Below are positions 35,601 through 43,791 of a DNA stretch of 64,000 nucleotides, one piece after another. Origin of the DNA: DT-110 sp030148525 (GTDB lineage: Bacteria; Bacteroidota; Bacteroidia; Chitinophagales; Saprospiraceae). The notes below the pieces were generated by a model, which saw only the letters and a list, made by a program, of their open reading frames with translations, was not told the origin of the DNA and did not search any database. Position 1 is the stretch's first letter, and the number at the start of each line of letters is the position of its first letter. A program made the position numbers and the translations under genes. Location of the stretch: assembly GCA_965227445.1 (NCBI GenBank), contig OZ245751.1:5580001-5644000 (forward strand), given 5' to 3'.

Positions 35601-35732
35601 GTGCGAGCCCTGACGCAAGCAACGACCGAGATGGGGGATACCGAATTGCAGGAACGCTTCCAGGCCTTATTTGCGCCCTATATGCCTCAACAAAATCAGG
35701 GACAACAACCACAGCAATTGCTGCGGGACTAA
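32643..35732 (+). CDS. DUF2723 membrane glycosyltransferase (protein O-mannosyltransferase-like)
   Basis: A 1029-residue GT-C protein. The N-terminal half has about ten to twelve membrane helices, with the catalytic-type first loop in SLWDCGEFILGAYKLQV and VHPPGAPLFIL. NQPPNEPRERDYVLAGS lies in a later loop near residue 550. The C-terminal 400 residues are soluble and predicted periplasmic, with helical repeats (AIDLADKYFEAFPAMN). DUF2723 is homologous to human TMEM260, a protein O-mannosyltransferase, and Bacteroidota use such enzymes for protein or lipid glycosylation. The acceptor is unknown. An isolated TAGATTTG at 32559 could be its -7 box. Confidence 0.88.
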   Translation: MNAFKRISTLTGWAVFAIAAIVYFFSVERTGSLWDCGEFILGAYKLQVVHPPGAPLFILIGRMFTWIAELLSNDPADIAFAVNLMSGICTAFAAAFVAWITINLGKMALVGRDQAPDQAQNIALAASGLVGGLTTAFATSIWFSAVEGEVYAMSTFFTTLVVWATVKWYIHPDDPKQDRWLVFAIFMAGLSMGVHLLSILTFPALAIFYYLKKYKDHTLLGMGIAAAVGVGVIGFIQSVVIVGIPKLWSAFELFTVNTLGLGLHSGLIPTILLIAAVFFFALRFAHRRNNGLLQRIIVSAMLIVIAFTAYGVVVIRANVSTPVNMNNPDNAMRLIPYLNREQYGERALLRGPQFDVDRPVSYDFKDRYDWTGDRYEVVTQKITPEYADNDKVLFPRMGDPTQGRPSLYKMWMGLDPQKPLPPGRPNMGDNLTFFWKYQFNWMYWRYFFWNFAGRQNGDQGYYPWDKSAGHWISGIPFIDEAKLGNQSELPQNWKQAEGRNTYYMLPFLFGLLGLFFHAKKRKNDFVALLGLFVITGIGIIIYSNQPPNEPRERDYVLAGSIFTYSIWVGMGVLALFNILRERAKMSGMVAAVLAGALTFSAPLIMVAENFDDHSRRLNTGARDYAVNFLESCAENAVVFTYGDNDTYPLWYAQEVEGIRTDVRVINLSLIAVDWYIDLLRRRINDSPALNLTISQEGYRGRKRNQVMWPGQARVPQATLDQFMQFLSEKHELPLQGGQKTETYMPTQNVFIPVDKQEVYNAGVLTQADSAKIVDRIPLNLSGKHYLTKDEVAILDIISSNIWERPIYFAVTIRPEKMMGLQDYTQLEGMALRLIPVRSNSVGNLGVIGSGRVAPDIVYENVMNDFRWGNFDKYDLFVDESYGPSVQSLYLLMRRTADAFLQRGDTQKAIDLADKYFEAFPAMNFEYDYQTFAMIDIYVRAEAYDKAKPHMRLLADHLVDRLEFYDSLSPNILSSSYSDSQQRDMYAVRALTQATTEMGDTELQERFQALFAPYMPQQNQGQQPQQLLRD

Positions 35733-35733
35733 T

Positions 35734-35966
35734 TACCGGGAGGTTGGGCCTTGACTATTTCGTGAAGTGACCCTCGGGTTCATAAATCGTGAGATTGGGC
35801 ATAGACTATCTCTTAAGGTGATCATTTTCAACGCCCAACCTCCCGGTACAGAGTAATTGGTATTTGGATTTAAACAAGTCCTACTACCAAATACCCTATA
35901 CTAAATACAACGTAAGGTTGTAGCTTTCAGTAGTTTTTCGAACTGTTGAGTTTCAACCTTACGTTC
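35734..35966 (-). repeat. Three-hairpin repeat (family 2), full copy 3
   Basis: It begins 2 bp after the stop of the DUF2723 gene and is inverted relative to copies 1 and 2. TACCGGGAGGTTGGGC (35734-35749) and its perfect complement (35833-35848) form one hairpin. AACGTAAGGTTG (35909-35920) and CAACCTTACGTT (35954-35965) form the other. The middle hairpin is TATTTGG / CCAAATA. It ends 13 bp before the rpiB start. Confidence 0.88.
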
Positions 35967-35979
35967 ATAAAAAAAGCGT

Positions 35980-36423
35980 ATGACGACGATTAAGAAAATA
36001 GCCATCGGTTGTGATCACGCGGGATTTCCCTATAAGGAAGCCGTTAAAGCTTTACTGGCCGGGCGCTCGATCGAAGTAACGGATTACGGAACCAATTCAC
36101 CCGACTCGGTGGATTACCCCGATTTCGTACATCCAGTTGCCAGCGATGTGGAAGACGGAAAAGTCGATCTGGGGATTGTGTTGTGTGGAAGCGGCAATGG
36201 GGCCGCCATGACCGCCAATAAGCACCAGGGCGTACGGGCTGCCCTCTGCTGGGTGCCGGAATTGGCCAGCCTGGGGCGCGAGCACAATAATGCCAATGTA
36301 CTTTCTATTCCCGTCCGCTTCGTTTCGGAAGAAACCACGCTGGAAATGGTCAGGGCATTCCTGGACGCCGAGTTTGAGGGTGGCCGCCACGAGCGCCGGG
36401 TTAACAAAATTGCCTGCTCCTAG
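35980..36423 (+). CDS. rpiB: Ribose-5-phosphate isomerase B
   Basis: A 147-residue RpiB/LacAB-type isomerase interconverting ribose 5-phosphate and ribulose 5-phosphate. It has AIGCDHAGFPYKEAVK near the start, VDYPDFVHPVA, the catalytic cysteine in GIVLCGSGNGAAMTANK and REHNNANVLSIPVRF. The length is typical. A perfect 25-bp terminator hairpin starts 7 bp after the stop. The family-2 repeat lies just upstream. Confidence 0.95.
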   Translation: MTTIKKIAIGCDHAGFPYKEAVKALLAGRSIEVTDYGTNSPDSVDYPDFVHPVASDVEDGKVDLGIVLCGSGNGAAMTANKHQGVRAALCWVPELASLGREHNNANVLSIPVRFVSEETTLEMVRAFLDAEFEGGRHERRVNKIACS

Positions 36424-36430
36424 CGAAACC

Positions 36431-36493
36431 GCTTACAAAAACAGAAAGGCCGATCATCGCAAATGCGAGATCGGCCTTTCTGTTTTTGTAAGC
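36431..36493. terminator. Very strong terminator hairpin after rpiB
   Basis: Arms at 36431-36455 and 36469-36493 are perfectly complementary over 25 bp, and the 13-nt loop itself holds a TCGC/GCGA stem. The A/T-rich outer stem gives TTTTTG runs on both strands, so it should work in both directions. Confidence 0.85.
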
Positions 36494-36790
36494 AGTAAAA
36501 AAAATAAGGTGAGCCTTCCAGACCAAGCGTCCCCCCGAAGTTGGTCTTTCTGGCCCACCAGTGTTTACGATTTACATATCAAAACACTTGCCTTAGTAGA
36601 GTGGCGCATTCGATTCGCGCCACACATTCCTTAATACGGACCTGTTTTGGAAAGGTTACTGCCGCCCGAAAAAAAATTAGTATTTGGTTTGGTGACAAAA
36701 GATGGGTTTTATGTCAAAATGACAGCAAAACCACCCTGGCATACTGTTTGTCCTGTTTTTGCCGAAAGGCTAACCAAAAAAATAAGAACT
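36494..36790 (+). other. htpG leader region
   Basis: No gene is seen here. GTGGCGC (36601-36607) and GCGCCAC (36617-36623) form a 7-bp hairpin, an imperfect stem GGTGAGCC...GGCCCACC lies at about 36514-36564, and the 14-mer TTTTGCCGAAAGGC is at 36757-36770, 20 bp before the htpG start. No CIRCE element is visible. Confidence 0.4.
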
Positions 36791-38665
36791 ATGCAGAAGG
36801 GTACCATTTCTGTACAGACGGAAAATATATTTCCGATCATCAAACAGTTTCTGTACTCCGACCAGGAAATATTCCTTCGGGAGCTCGTATCGAATGCCGT
36901 GGATGCTACCACCAAACTGAAAGCCCTCGCTCGCCGGGGTGAAGTGGAGGGTGATATCGGCGATACGACCATCGATATCCTGATCGACTCCGATAAGGGA
37001 ACACTCACCATTCGCGACCAGGGAATTGGTATGACGGAAGAGGAAGTCCAAAAATACCTGAACCAGGTAGCCTTTTCCAGTGCCGAAGAATTCCTCGCTA
37101 AATACAAAGATGATGCCGGTATCATCGGACACTTTGGTCTGGGTTTTTACTCAGCCTTTATGGTCGCCGATAAAGTGGAGGTGGTTACCAAATCGTATCA
37201 GAAAGACGCGGAGGCCGTGGTCTGGACTTGCGAAGGTAATCCCGAGTACACCATTGAAGGTGCTGATAAAGCGGATCGCGGAACGGATATCATCCTCTAC
37301 ATTAGCGAAGACAGCAAGGAATACCTCGAAGAAAACCGCATTGAAGAACTACTGCAGAAGTACTGTAAATTCTTGCCCGTACCTATTCGTTTTGGCACTA
37401 AAGAAGAAAAAATAACGGAAGGTGAAGGCGAGGATGCCGAAGAGAAAACCATTACGGTCGACAATATCATCAACAATCCGGAGCCTCTCTGGAAAAAGAC
37501 ACCGACCGATCTGACCGATGAGGATTACCGCTCTTTCTACAGCGAATTGTATCCGTATTCCATGCAGCGTCCGATGTTCTGGATTCACCTGAACATCGAT
37601 TTCCCCTTCAATCTGACGGGCGTGCTCTACTTCCCGCAGGTCAGCAGTGGCATGGAAATGCAAAAGAATAAGATACAGCTGTATTCTAATCAGGTCTACG
37701 TAACCGACAATGTGTCGGATATTGTACCGGAATTTTTGACACTTCTGCACGGAGTGATCGATTCGCCGGATATTCCGCTCAACGTATCCCGTTCTTACCT
37801 GCAATCCGATAGCAACGTGAAAAAGATCACGGGCTACATCACCAAAAAGGTAGCGGAAAAACTGAACGACCTGTATAAAGAAGACCGTCAAGCTTACGAA
37901 GGTAAGTGGAAGGATCTGGGTGTATTTGTAAAGTACGGTATGATCACCGAAGACAAATTTTACGACCGCGCTCAGAAATTCGCTCTGCTGGAGAATACCG
38001 ACGGTGCTTTCTACACCCTGGAGGAATACAAAGACAAGGTGAAAGAGGCCCAGACCGACAAGCACGATCGGGTGGTTTACATCTATACGCACGATGCGGA
38101 TGCCCACCACGCGCAGGTCGCTGCCGCTAAGGAAAAGGGCTACGATGTACTGGTGATGAACCACGTGATCGACAACCACTTCATGCAGCAGCTGGAGCAA
38201 AAAGAGGGTAAGGTAACCTTCGTACGCGTCGACTCCGATACCGTCGATAAGCTCGTACAGAAAGACGAAGAAGCCGAATCGGTACTCAGCGAGGATCAGC
38301 AGAATGCCGTTAAGTCCATCTTCGAAGGCGTACTGGGTGAAAAGTCCGGCGCTTCGGTAGAGCTGCGTCCGCTCTCTCCTCAGGATCAGCCGGTAATGAT
38401 CACCAAGCCCGAGTTCATGCGCCGTATGCAGGAAATGCAAGCCATGCAGGGTATGGATATGGGCACTATGCCCGACATGTACAACCTGGTGGTCAATTCT
38501 AATCACGAGTTGATCGCACAGGATCTTCTCAGCCGCGACGACGATGAAGGCAAAAAGCAGATTGCTGATTACCTCTACAAAGTGGCCCTGCTCAACCAGG
38601 GTATGTTGAAGGGAGCTCAGTTAACGGAGTTCGTTAATCGCAGCCTCTCCTTCCTCAAGAAGTAA
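36791..38665 (+). CDS. htpG: Molecular chaperone HtpG (Hsp90)
   Basis: A 624-residue bacterial Hsp90 started at ATG 36791 (MQKGTISVQTENIFP). The frame is open upstream to 36647 but unlike Hsp90. The ATP-site motifs are RELVSNAVDATTKLK, IRDQGIGMTEEEV and IGHFGLGFYSAFMVADKV. The middle domain carries the catalytic-loop arginine in PLNVSRSYLQSDSNVKKI. There is no C-terminal MEEVD, as expected for bacteria. An acidic insert (EGEGEDAEEKT) sits between the N-terminal and middle domains. Cytosolic, ATP-driven folding of client proteins. Confidence 0.96.
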   Translation: MQKGTISVQTENIFPIIKQFLYSDQEIFLRELVSNAVDATTKLKALARRGEVEGDIGDTTIDILIDSDKGTLTIRDQGIGMTEEEVQKYLNQVAFSSAEEFLAKYKDDAGIIGHFGLGFYSAFMVADKVEVVTKSYQKDAEAVVWTCEGNPEYTIEGADKADRGTDIILYISEDSKEYLEENRIEELLQKYCKFLPVPIRFGTKEEKITEGEGEDAEEKTITVDNIINNPEPLWKKTPTDLTDEDYRSFYSELYPYSMQRPMFWIHLNIDFPFNLTGVLYFPQVSSGMEMQKNKIQLYSNQVYVTDNVSDIVPEFLTLLHGVIDSPDIPLNVSRSYLQSDSNVKKITGYITKKVAEKLNDLYKEDRQAYEGKWKDLGVFVKYGMITEDKFYDRAQKFALLENTDGAFYTLEEYKDKVKEAQTDKHDRVVYIYTHDADAHHAQVAAAKEKGYDVLVMNHVIDNHFMQQLEQKEGKVTFVRVDSDTVDKLVQKDEEAESVLSEDQQNAVKSIFEGVLGEKSGASVELRPLSPQDQPVMITKPEFMRRMQEMQAMQGMDMGTMPDMYNLVVNSNHELIAQDLLSRDDDEGKKQIADYLYKVALLNQGMLKGAQLTEFVNRSLSFLKK

Positions 38666-38672
38666 TCAGAAC

Positions 38673-38735
38673 AGGTTTGAGGTATGGGGTTTGAGGTCAG
38701 GCAACAGGTTACCTCACACCCCAAACCTCACACCT
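38673..38735. terminator. Convergent terminator made of TGAGGTT/TGAGGTG repeats
   Basis: Arms at about 38673-38697 and 38711-38735 pair nearly throughout. Each arm is a run of TGAGGTT- or TGAGGTG-like heptamers reading sense from its own gene, htpG on + and the DUF4837 gene on -. It acts as repeat and hairpin together. Confidence 0.65.
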
Positions 38736-38744
38736 CACACCTGA

Positions 38745-39827
38745 TTAAAGCACCTTAACAGTGCTGATAATGTGCTCCAGGTACATCATGAAATTTCGTT
38801 TATTCTCGCCAGGGGCGTGGACGAAGCCATCGATCATGACCAGCTCATTATCCTTTGGGTCGTGGATGAGGTAAGTGACAAACGAGCCACCCATGTAATC
38901 GTTTTCTACTTCCCAGATACCCTTGGCCTGCAGGGCATACTTATCGTCGATGGTGGTGGATTCCACGTACATGGGTAAATCCACATCGTTGATCTTCATG
39001 TAGGAGTTTTCGGCCTGGCTCTCGATATGGGCCAGACCCAGTGAATCGCGCAGGGCCTTCAGGTGCTCGCGCGTGAGTTGTTCCCGGCTGGTGTAGGGCT
39101 CTTTGTACAGCAACAGGTTACTACTGAGGTTAGCGGTTTCTTTGCGCAACCACATGATATTGGGCTCATCAATGGCTGCGTAGTATTCGCCGGGAATTTT
39201 CAGGTCGATATCGATATTATTCCGCACGGCCGTTTCCAGTTTCTGATCGCGACTATCGAGGTAAACGGTGGCTTCAAGTTTGCGGTAGTCGTGCTGGCGG
39301 ATGCGTTTCAGGACGGCTGGAAAATTGCGCCGCAACCGATCAATCAGGTCCTGCTGGTTGCGACCGAACAGGTAGATAATCAATTGTCCACGGGCCCATT
39401 TGTCCTTGATAGCCATTACGCTTACTTTGTCCGATTGCATTGCCTGGTTGATACGGTCGGCGGGTACGTGATCGCGCAGTAACTTGGTTGTCGGTGAATT
39501 GGCGTCGGCCAGGTTTGCCACGATCATGTAGGTCCGCAGCTCTTTACGCAATTTATCAGCTTGCAGTTCCGAGGGCGTAAAGTGCTTCAGGTCGAGAATA
39601 GGCTCGGGTTGTGGCAGGATGGGATAGGCCGATGCGTAGTAATAATCGATGGTATCGCCAATATTACTTTCCCACATGTCCTGGTCGGTAATAATGGTTA
39701 GTTCATTCATTTTACCGAAAGCCGAGGGCACTGATTTCATGCTGTTGGCTACTTGTTCGGCCTGCTCGCTACAGGCGGCCATCAGGGCCACAAGGCAGAG
39801 CAGTAATATGCTTCGTTTAATACTCAT
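38745..39827 (-). CDS. DUF4837 lipoprotein
   Basis: A 360-residue DUF4837 family protein. The signal peptide carries a lipobox (LVALMAACS), so it should be cleaved by signal peptidase II and anchored to a membrane. Residues 43-345 match the conserved layout of the family: ELTIITDQDMWESNIGD, DYRKLEATVYLDSRDQ and PGEYYAAIDEPNIMWLRKE, then a C-terminal GSFVTYLIHDPKDNELVMIDGF. The family is confined to this phylum and its function is unknown. It converges with htpG. Confidence 0.9.
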   Translation of the reverse strand: MSIKRSILLLCLVALMAACSEQAEQVANSMKSVPSAFGKMNELTIITDQDMWESNIGDTIDYYYASAYPILPQPEPILDLKHFTPSELQADKLRKELRTYMIVANLADANSPTTKLLRDHVPADRINQAMQSDKVSVMAIKDKWARGQLIIYLFGRNQQDLIDRLRRNFPAVLKRIRQHDYRKLEATVYLDSRDQKLETAVRNNIDIDLKIPGEYYAAIDEPNIMWLRKETANLSSNLLLYKEPYTSREQLTREHLKALRDSLGLAHIESQAENSYMKINDVDLPMYVESTTIDDKYALQAKGIWEVENDYMGGSFVTYLIHDPKDNELVMIDGFVHAPGENKRNFMMYLEHIISTVKVL

Positions 39828-39953
39828 ATGTACGTTCTTGATCCTTATATAAAGATAACGCTTACGCTAAAAGGTCGTTCGACTAAAGGCATTTCTTTCC
39901 GGTAAGATGCCTTCACTCACTATTTTGGTGCGCTTCGGTGCGTTAAGAAACCA

Positions 39954-39986
39954 CTAAAGCCGGCAGACAGGGTCGGCCGGCTTTAG
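39954..39986. terminator. Hairpin between the MoxR and DUF4837 genes
   Basis: CTAAAGCCGGC (39954-39964) and GCCGGCTTTAG (39976-39986) form a perfect 11-bp stem. It lies downstream of moxR on the - strand and could end that transcript, although the following T run is weak. Confidence 0.5.
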
Positions 39987-40000
39987 GTAGTTCAGTTTAT

Positions 40001-40072
40001 TATACCGCTTCCGAAAAGGTTTGGATACCCAGCGCGAAATACTGAGTAGGAGAACCCTTTGTTGTCGGTATA
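40001..40072 (+). repeat. Cloverleaf repeat (family 1), internally deleted copy F
   Basis: Both termini are kept (TATACCGCTTCCGAAAAGG on the left, TTGTCGGTATA on the right), but the length is 72 bp. The central palindrome and most of the arms are gone. The interior GCGAAATACTGAGTAGGAGAA resembles the extra segment found in copies D and E. Confidence 0.75.
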
Positions 40073-40120
40073 TCTCTGGCTTTCGCCAAAAAGAGCCCGG
40101 CCCGGTGCCGGTACAGTATC

Positions 40121-41092
40121 TTAGAATAAGCCCTGAATGACGTGTTCTTCGGTAATTCCTTCGGCCTCAGCTTTATAATTACGTACGATCCGGTGGCGCA
40201 GTACGTAATTGGCTATAGCTTGTACATCTTCGCGATCGGGAGAATATTTACCATTGATAGCTGCGTGGCACTTGGCCCCCAATACCAGGTATTGGGAAGC
40301 ACGGGGACCGGCACCCCAGCTGATGTATTCATTAACCTGATCGGTAGCGCGTTCGGTATTCGGGCGTGTTTTGGTGGCCAGAGAAACTGCGTACTCCAGT
40401 ACGTTATCGGCAATGGGAATCTTGCGGATAAGTTGCTGGAAGGCCAGTATCTGTTCACCGGTAACGACGTGTTTCAGGTCGAATTTTTGGATGGTAGTGG
40501 TGCCCTTCACGATATCGATCTCCTCAGCGTAGCTCGGGTAGTCCAAAGGAATATTGAACATGAAGCGGTCGAGCTGAGCTTCCGGCAGCGGATACGTACC
40601 TTCCTGCTCGATGGGGTTCTGAGTAGCGAGTACAAAGAATGGTTTGGGTAGCATGTGGCGCACCCCGGCTACCGTAACGCTTTTTTCCTGCATGGCCTCC
40701 AGCAAGGCGGCCTGAGTCTTGGGAGGTGTACGGTTGATCTCATCGGCCAGAACGATATTGGAGAAGAGCGGACCGGGGTTAAATTTAAAATGACGATCCT
40801 CGCCCAGTATCTCCGAACCCATAATATCCGAGGGCATCAGGTCAGGCGTAAACTGGATGCGTTTAAAGTCCAGATCCATCACCTCGGCAATGGTACTCAC
40901 GAGCAGGGTTTTGGCCAGACCCGGTACACCGACCAGCAGGCTGTGTCCATTACTGAACAGGGAAATGATCACGGACTTAACGACTTCATCTTGGCCAACG
41001 ATCACTTTGCCAATTTCATCACGTAAGTCTTTATAGGATTGGGAGAGCGCGTCAACAGCTTCTACATCAGATTTGAATTCAGTCTGGGCCAT
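40121..41092 (-). CDS. MoxR-family AAA+ ATPase
   Basis: A 323-residue AAA+ protein with Walker A in VGVPGLAKTLLVS, Walker B in NIVLADEINRTPPKTQAALLEAMQE and the sensor segment FVLATQNPIEQEGTYPLPEAQLDRF. MoxR ATPases act as chaperones for metal insertion or complex assembly, usually beside genes for DUF58 and VWA proteins. None is found here, since the neighbours are a VanX-type peptidase and a DUF4837 lipoprotein. Upstream, 41093-41426 holds only repeats. Confidence 0.93.
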   Translation of the reverse strand: MAQTEFKSDVEAVDALSQSYKDLRDEIGKVIVGQDEVVKSVIISLFSNGHSLLVGVPGLAKTLLVSTIAEVMDLDFKRIQFTPDLMPSDIMGSEILGEDRHFKFNPGPLFSNIVLADEINRTPPKTQAALLEAMQEKSVTVAGVRHMLPKPFFVLATQNPIEQEGTYPLPEAQLDRFMFNIPLDYPSYAEEIDIVKGTTTIQKFDLKHVVTGEQILAFQQLIRKIPIADNVLEYAVSLATKTRPNTERATDQVNEYISWGAGPRASQYLVLGAKCHAAINGKYSPDREDVQAIANYVLRHRIVRNYKAEAEGITEEHVIQGLF

Positions 41093-41283
41093 TCAGATTT
41101 GTTTTAGTTTTTGCGTACACTAAAGTAAGGAACGTGTCCTACTTCTAATGGGATTATGTGGTCAAAACAGACCAAATACGCTATAATGATGATAAAAGGT
41201 CGCCTTAGAGGCAGTTGAAAAGGTATAACGCCCCTTGGGAGGCCTTTGTTTCACGCTTTTTAGCGAGACTACCGGGACACAGG

Positions 41284-41317
41284 AGACTCAGAGACCGGAG
41301 AGACTCAGAGACCGGAG
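41284..41317. repeat. Two tandem 17-bp repeats
   Basis: The unit AGACTCAGAGACCGGAG occurs twice in direct succession. It is in the geneless 334 bp between moxR and the dipeptidase gene, where apart from this and the heptamer array (41361-41429) nothing is recognised. Confidence 0.75.
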
Positions 41318-41360
41318 AACGAAGGGATCGTCTACAATTTCTTCTGATTCCATATTTCTG

Positions 41361-41429
41361 ACCTCTGACCTCTGATCTCACACCTCACACCTCACACCTC
41401 ACACCTCAAACCTCAAACCTCAAACCTCA
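41361..41429 (-). repeat. TGAGGTT/TGAGGTG heptamer array overlapping a stop codon
   Basis: About nine heptamers read TGAGGTT then TGAGGTG on the - strand. The TGA of the first unit (41427-41429) is the stop codon of the dipeptidase gene. Confidence 0.85.
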
Positions 41430-42131
41430 TAGAGGGCATTTCCATAACATGTCGGAAATAGGATACGATTTGGGAATATAGCTATAATGCCACCACTCGG
41501 TACTGGTGGGTCGAAACTGGTGTTTCTCCATGGTGTTCTTAAGCAGTTGTCGGTTGGATAGAATGGTATCCGAAAGTTCGGTATAGTTATGATAAGCCCG
41601 GGGTCCGAAGAAATCGAAATCGGTACCCATATCGAGCTCTTTTCCATCGCTATCGACAATGGTAAGGTCGACAGCTGCGCCCCGGTTGTGCATGGATCCT
41701 TTACGCGGGTCGGCCACATACCGGGGATCGGGTACTTTTTCCCAGAGTTTATACTGGATCGGTCGTGGTCGGTAGCAATCAAAAAACTTCAACCCCAAGC
41801 CTTGTTCTGCCAGTTCGTTTTGGATATCCCGGATGGCCAGGGCGACCTCGGGGCGCAGGAAACAACGCCCGCAATCGTACATGACCGTATCCACAAAATT
41901 GTTGTCGGTAGCATACCGCAGGTCCAGTACAGCGTCGGGCAGCAATCGGCTTACCTCGGTCCATTGGCTGGTATCGTAATCGGGCGGGACAATAGTATCC
42001 GCTGTTGCTTGTTGTAGTATGGTGGTATCAGCGACATTGGCTCCCGTAGTAATTTGTTTTTGGGTGGGGCCGGGGCTACAGCCCAGCCAGCCGGCTACGA
42101 CCAGCCAAAGGATGGTTTTAGTATTCTTCAT
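41427..42131 (-). CDS. D-alanyl-D-alanine dipeptidase (VanX/DdpX type), lipoprotein
   Basis: A 234-residue M15D zinc dipeptidase. The zinc motif SMHNRGAAVDLTIVD (SxHxxGxAxD) and the distal EWWHYSY hold the ligands and catalytic glutamate, and FFDCYRPRPIQYKLW carries the conserved arginine. The N-terminus WLVVAGWLGCSPGP is a lipoprotein signal, so it acts outside the cytoplasm, where it could recycle D-Ala-D-Ala from peptidoglycan. Without vanH or vanA beside it, a vancomycin-resistance role is unlikely. Its stop codon is part of a heptamer repeat array. Confidence 0.9.
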   Translation of the reverse strand: MKNTKTILWLVVAGWLGCSPGPTQKQITTGANVADTTILQQATADTIVPPDYDTSQWTEVSRLLPDAVLDLRYATDNNFVDTVMYDCGRCFLRPEVALAIRDIQNELAEQGLGLKFFDCYRPRPIQYKLWEKVPDPRYVADPRKGSMHNRGAAVDLTIVDSDGKELDMGTDFDFFGPRAYHNYTELSDTILSNRQLLKNTMEKHQFRPTSTEWWHYSYIPKSYPISDMLWKCPL

Positions 42132-42169
42132 TTTTGGTTAGTTTTGCGTCGATTTCTTGAATCATTCCG

Positions 42170-43789
42170 ATGAAGGACTTACGCATACCTGCCTGGTTGT
42201 ACGGGCTCTTTGGCCTGTTGCTGGCACCCGCCTTGCTCATCAATCTGGGATTGATGACCTTCATCGACGATGAGGGTATTCGCACACTGGTTGCCCTGGA
42301 AATGGATTATTCCGGCAACTGGATCACTCCCACCTTGCACGGTGAATACTACTACAAAAAGCCACCCCTCTTCAACTGGATCCTGTTGGTTTGGTTTGGC
42401 CTGGCCGGAGAAGTTAATGAATTTACTGCCCGCATCCCAACGGTGCTGGCTTTACTGGGGTATTGTGGCACCATCTATTATTTTTTGCGGAAGCATACCA
42501 ACCGGGCGAATGCTTTTCTGCACGTGCTGGTAGTTCTGACCTGCGGGCGAATGCTGTTTTGGGATTCTATGCTGGCCCTCATCGATATTACCTTCTCCTG
42601 GGTGATGTACGGCTTATTCATGGTGACCTATCACGCCTTTGAAAAGAAAAAGTGGATGCGTTTGTTCGTGCTGACCTACGCGCTGACTGCTACCGGTTTT
42701 TTGCTCAAGGGACTACCCGCAATAGTTTTTCAGGGATTTACCCTATTGGCTTATTTTACCTATCGGGGTGCTTTTCGACGCCTCTTCACCTGGCAGCACC
42801 TAATAGGCGGACTGGTGTTTGTGGTAACAGTGGGCGGTTACTATCTCGCCTATCATCAGTACAATGATCTGAACAACGTATTCGAAACTCTGGTCACCGA
42901 ATCATCCCAACGCACGGTGGTCAATTACGGGATATGGAATACCGTACGTCATTTCTTCACCTTTCCATTGGAGATGACCTATCATTTTCTGCCCTGGTCG
43001 ATCATGGTGATTTACCTATTGCACCGAAAGGTGTTGAAAATATTGCGTTCCGATCAGTTTATAGCCTTCAATGCGCTCGTTTTTATAGCTAACATTTTGA
43101 TTTACTGGACGTCGCCCGAAGTGTATCCGCGCTATTTGCTGATGCTGGTGCCACTGTTGTTTACAGTCTTTTTACACTTGCATGCGCACCACCGAAACGA
43201 GCATACCTGGCAGTACAAGGGCGTTTCCTTTTTTCTGGCACTACTCATGGTGATCTTAGCCCTGGTTTGGTGGGCGACACCATTTCTGGAGCGCACGGCC
43301 ATGGTCGACTACCGCTGGTGGAAGGCCTGGAGCGTGGCTGGGGTCAGCACCGGTTTGGGAGTCGCCTATTGGAAATGGCCGCAGGCACGGATCGCCATTC
43401 TGGGCGTGGCTCTGCTGGCCTTTCGGATCGGATTTAATTTCTTTGTACTTCCCGACCGCAATGCTAATGACTACGGCGATCTGTGTCGCGATCAATCGAT
43501 AGCAGTGGGTAAGGCTTATAAGGACCGCCCCCTTTACGTTTATTCCTTTGAGACCGAGATGCAAATGACCAACTCGGCCTACCTGACTTCGGAGCGCAAA
43601 GCCATCATTCCGGTAGTGGTCGAACCACAAGAGCCTGCTGCCTTGTATATTATTGATCCATTAAGTCTGCCCGAACTGACGTATCAAGTGGTAGATTCCA
43701 TATTTTTGCGGCACGGTAGGCGAACTTATCACATCGGAGCGTTTACAGAACAGACAATGCCCCCCGACTCCCTATCAACAATTGACTGA
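42170..43789 (+). CDS. ArnT/PMT-like GT39-type membrane glycosyltransferase
   Basis: A 539-residue polytopic GT-C protein with ten or more membrane helices. The first-loop acidic motif is FIDDEGIRTLVALEM near residue 28, followed by YYKKPPLFNW, typical of ArnT-like enzymes that take sugars from polyprenyl phosphate. The soluble C-terminal domain is short. The next gene, 2 bp on, encodes a polyprenyl-phosphate glycosyltransferase, which would supply its lipid-linked donor. The acceptor (lipid A, protein or other) is not known. Confidence 0.88.
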   Translation: MKDLRIPAWLYGLFGLLLAPALLINLGLMTFIDDEGIRTLVALEMDYSGNWITPTLHGEYYYKKPPLFNWILLVWFGLAGEVNEFTARIPTVLALLGYCGTIYYFLRKHTNRANAFLHVLVVLTCGRMLFWDSMLALIDITFSWVMYGLFMVTYHAFEKKKWMRLFVLTYALTATGFLLKGLPAIVFQGFTLLAYFTYRGAFRRLFTWQHLIGGLVFVVTVGGYYLAYHQYNDLNNVFETLVTESSQRTVVNYGIWNTVRHFFTFPLEMTYHFLPWSIMVIYLLHRKVLKILRSDQFIAFNALVFIANILIYWTSPEVYPRYLLMLVPLLFTVFLHLHAHHRNEHTWQYKGVSFFLALLMVILALVWWATPFLERTAMVDYRWWKAWSVAGVSTGLGVAYWKWPQARIAILGVALLAFRIGFNFFVLPDRNANDYGDLCRDQSIAVGKAYKDRPLYVYSFETEMQMTNSAYLTSERKAIIPVVVEPQEPAALYIIDPLSLPELTYQVVDSIFLRHGRRTYHIGAFTEQTMPPDSLSTID

Positions 43790-43791
43790 TT

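Noticed and set aside
37349..38506. Long open frame of 385 codons antisense to htpG
   Set aside because: It mirrors a highly conserved Hsp90 gene, has no recognisable domain and a composition (Ile, Leu, His, Val-rich) typical of the reverse complement of a charged protein.
41284..41429. CRISPR-like array in the repeats before the dipeptidase gene
   Set aside because: Units of 7 and 17 bp are directly tandem with no unique spacers, and no cas gene is in the window.
41427..42131. Vancomycin-resistance role for the VanX-type dipeptidase
   Set aside because: No vanH, vanA or regulatory genes lie nearby, and lipoprotein export fits peptidoglycan recycling better than cytosolic D-Ala-D-Ala removal.
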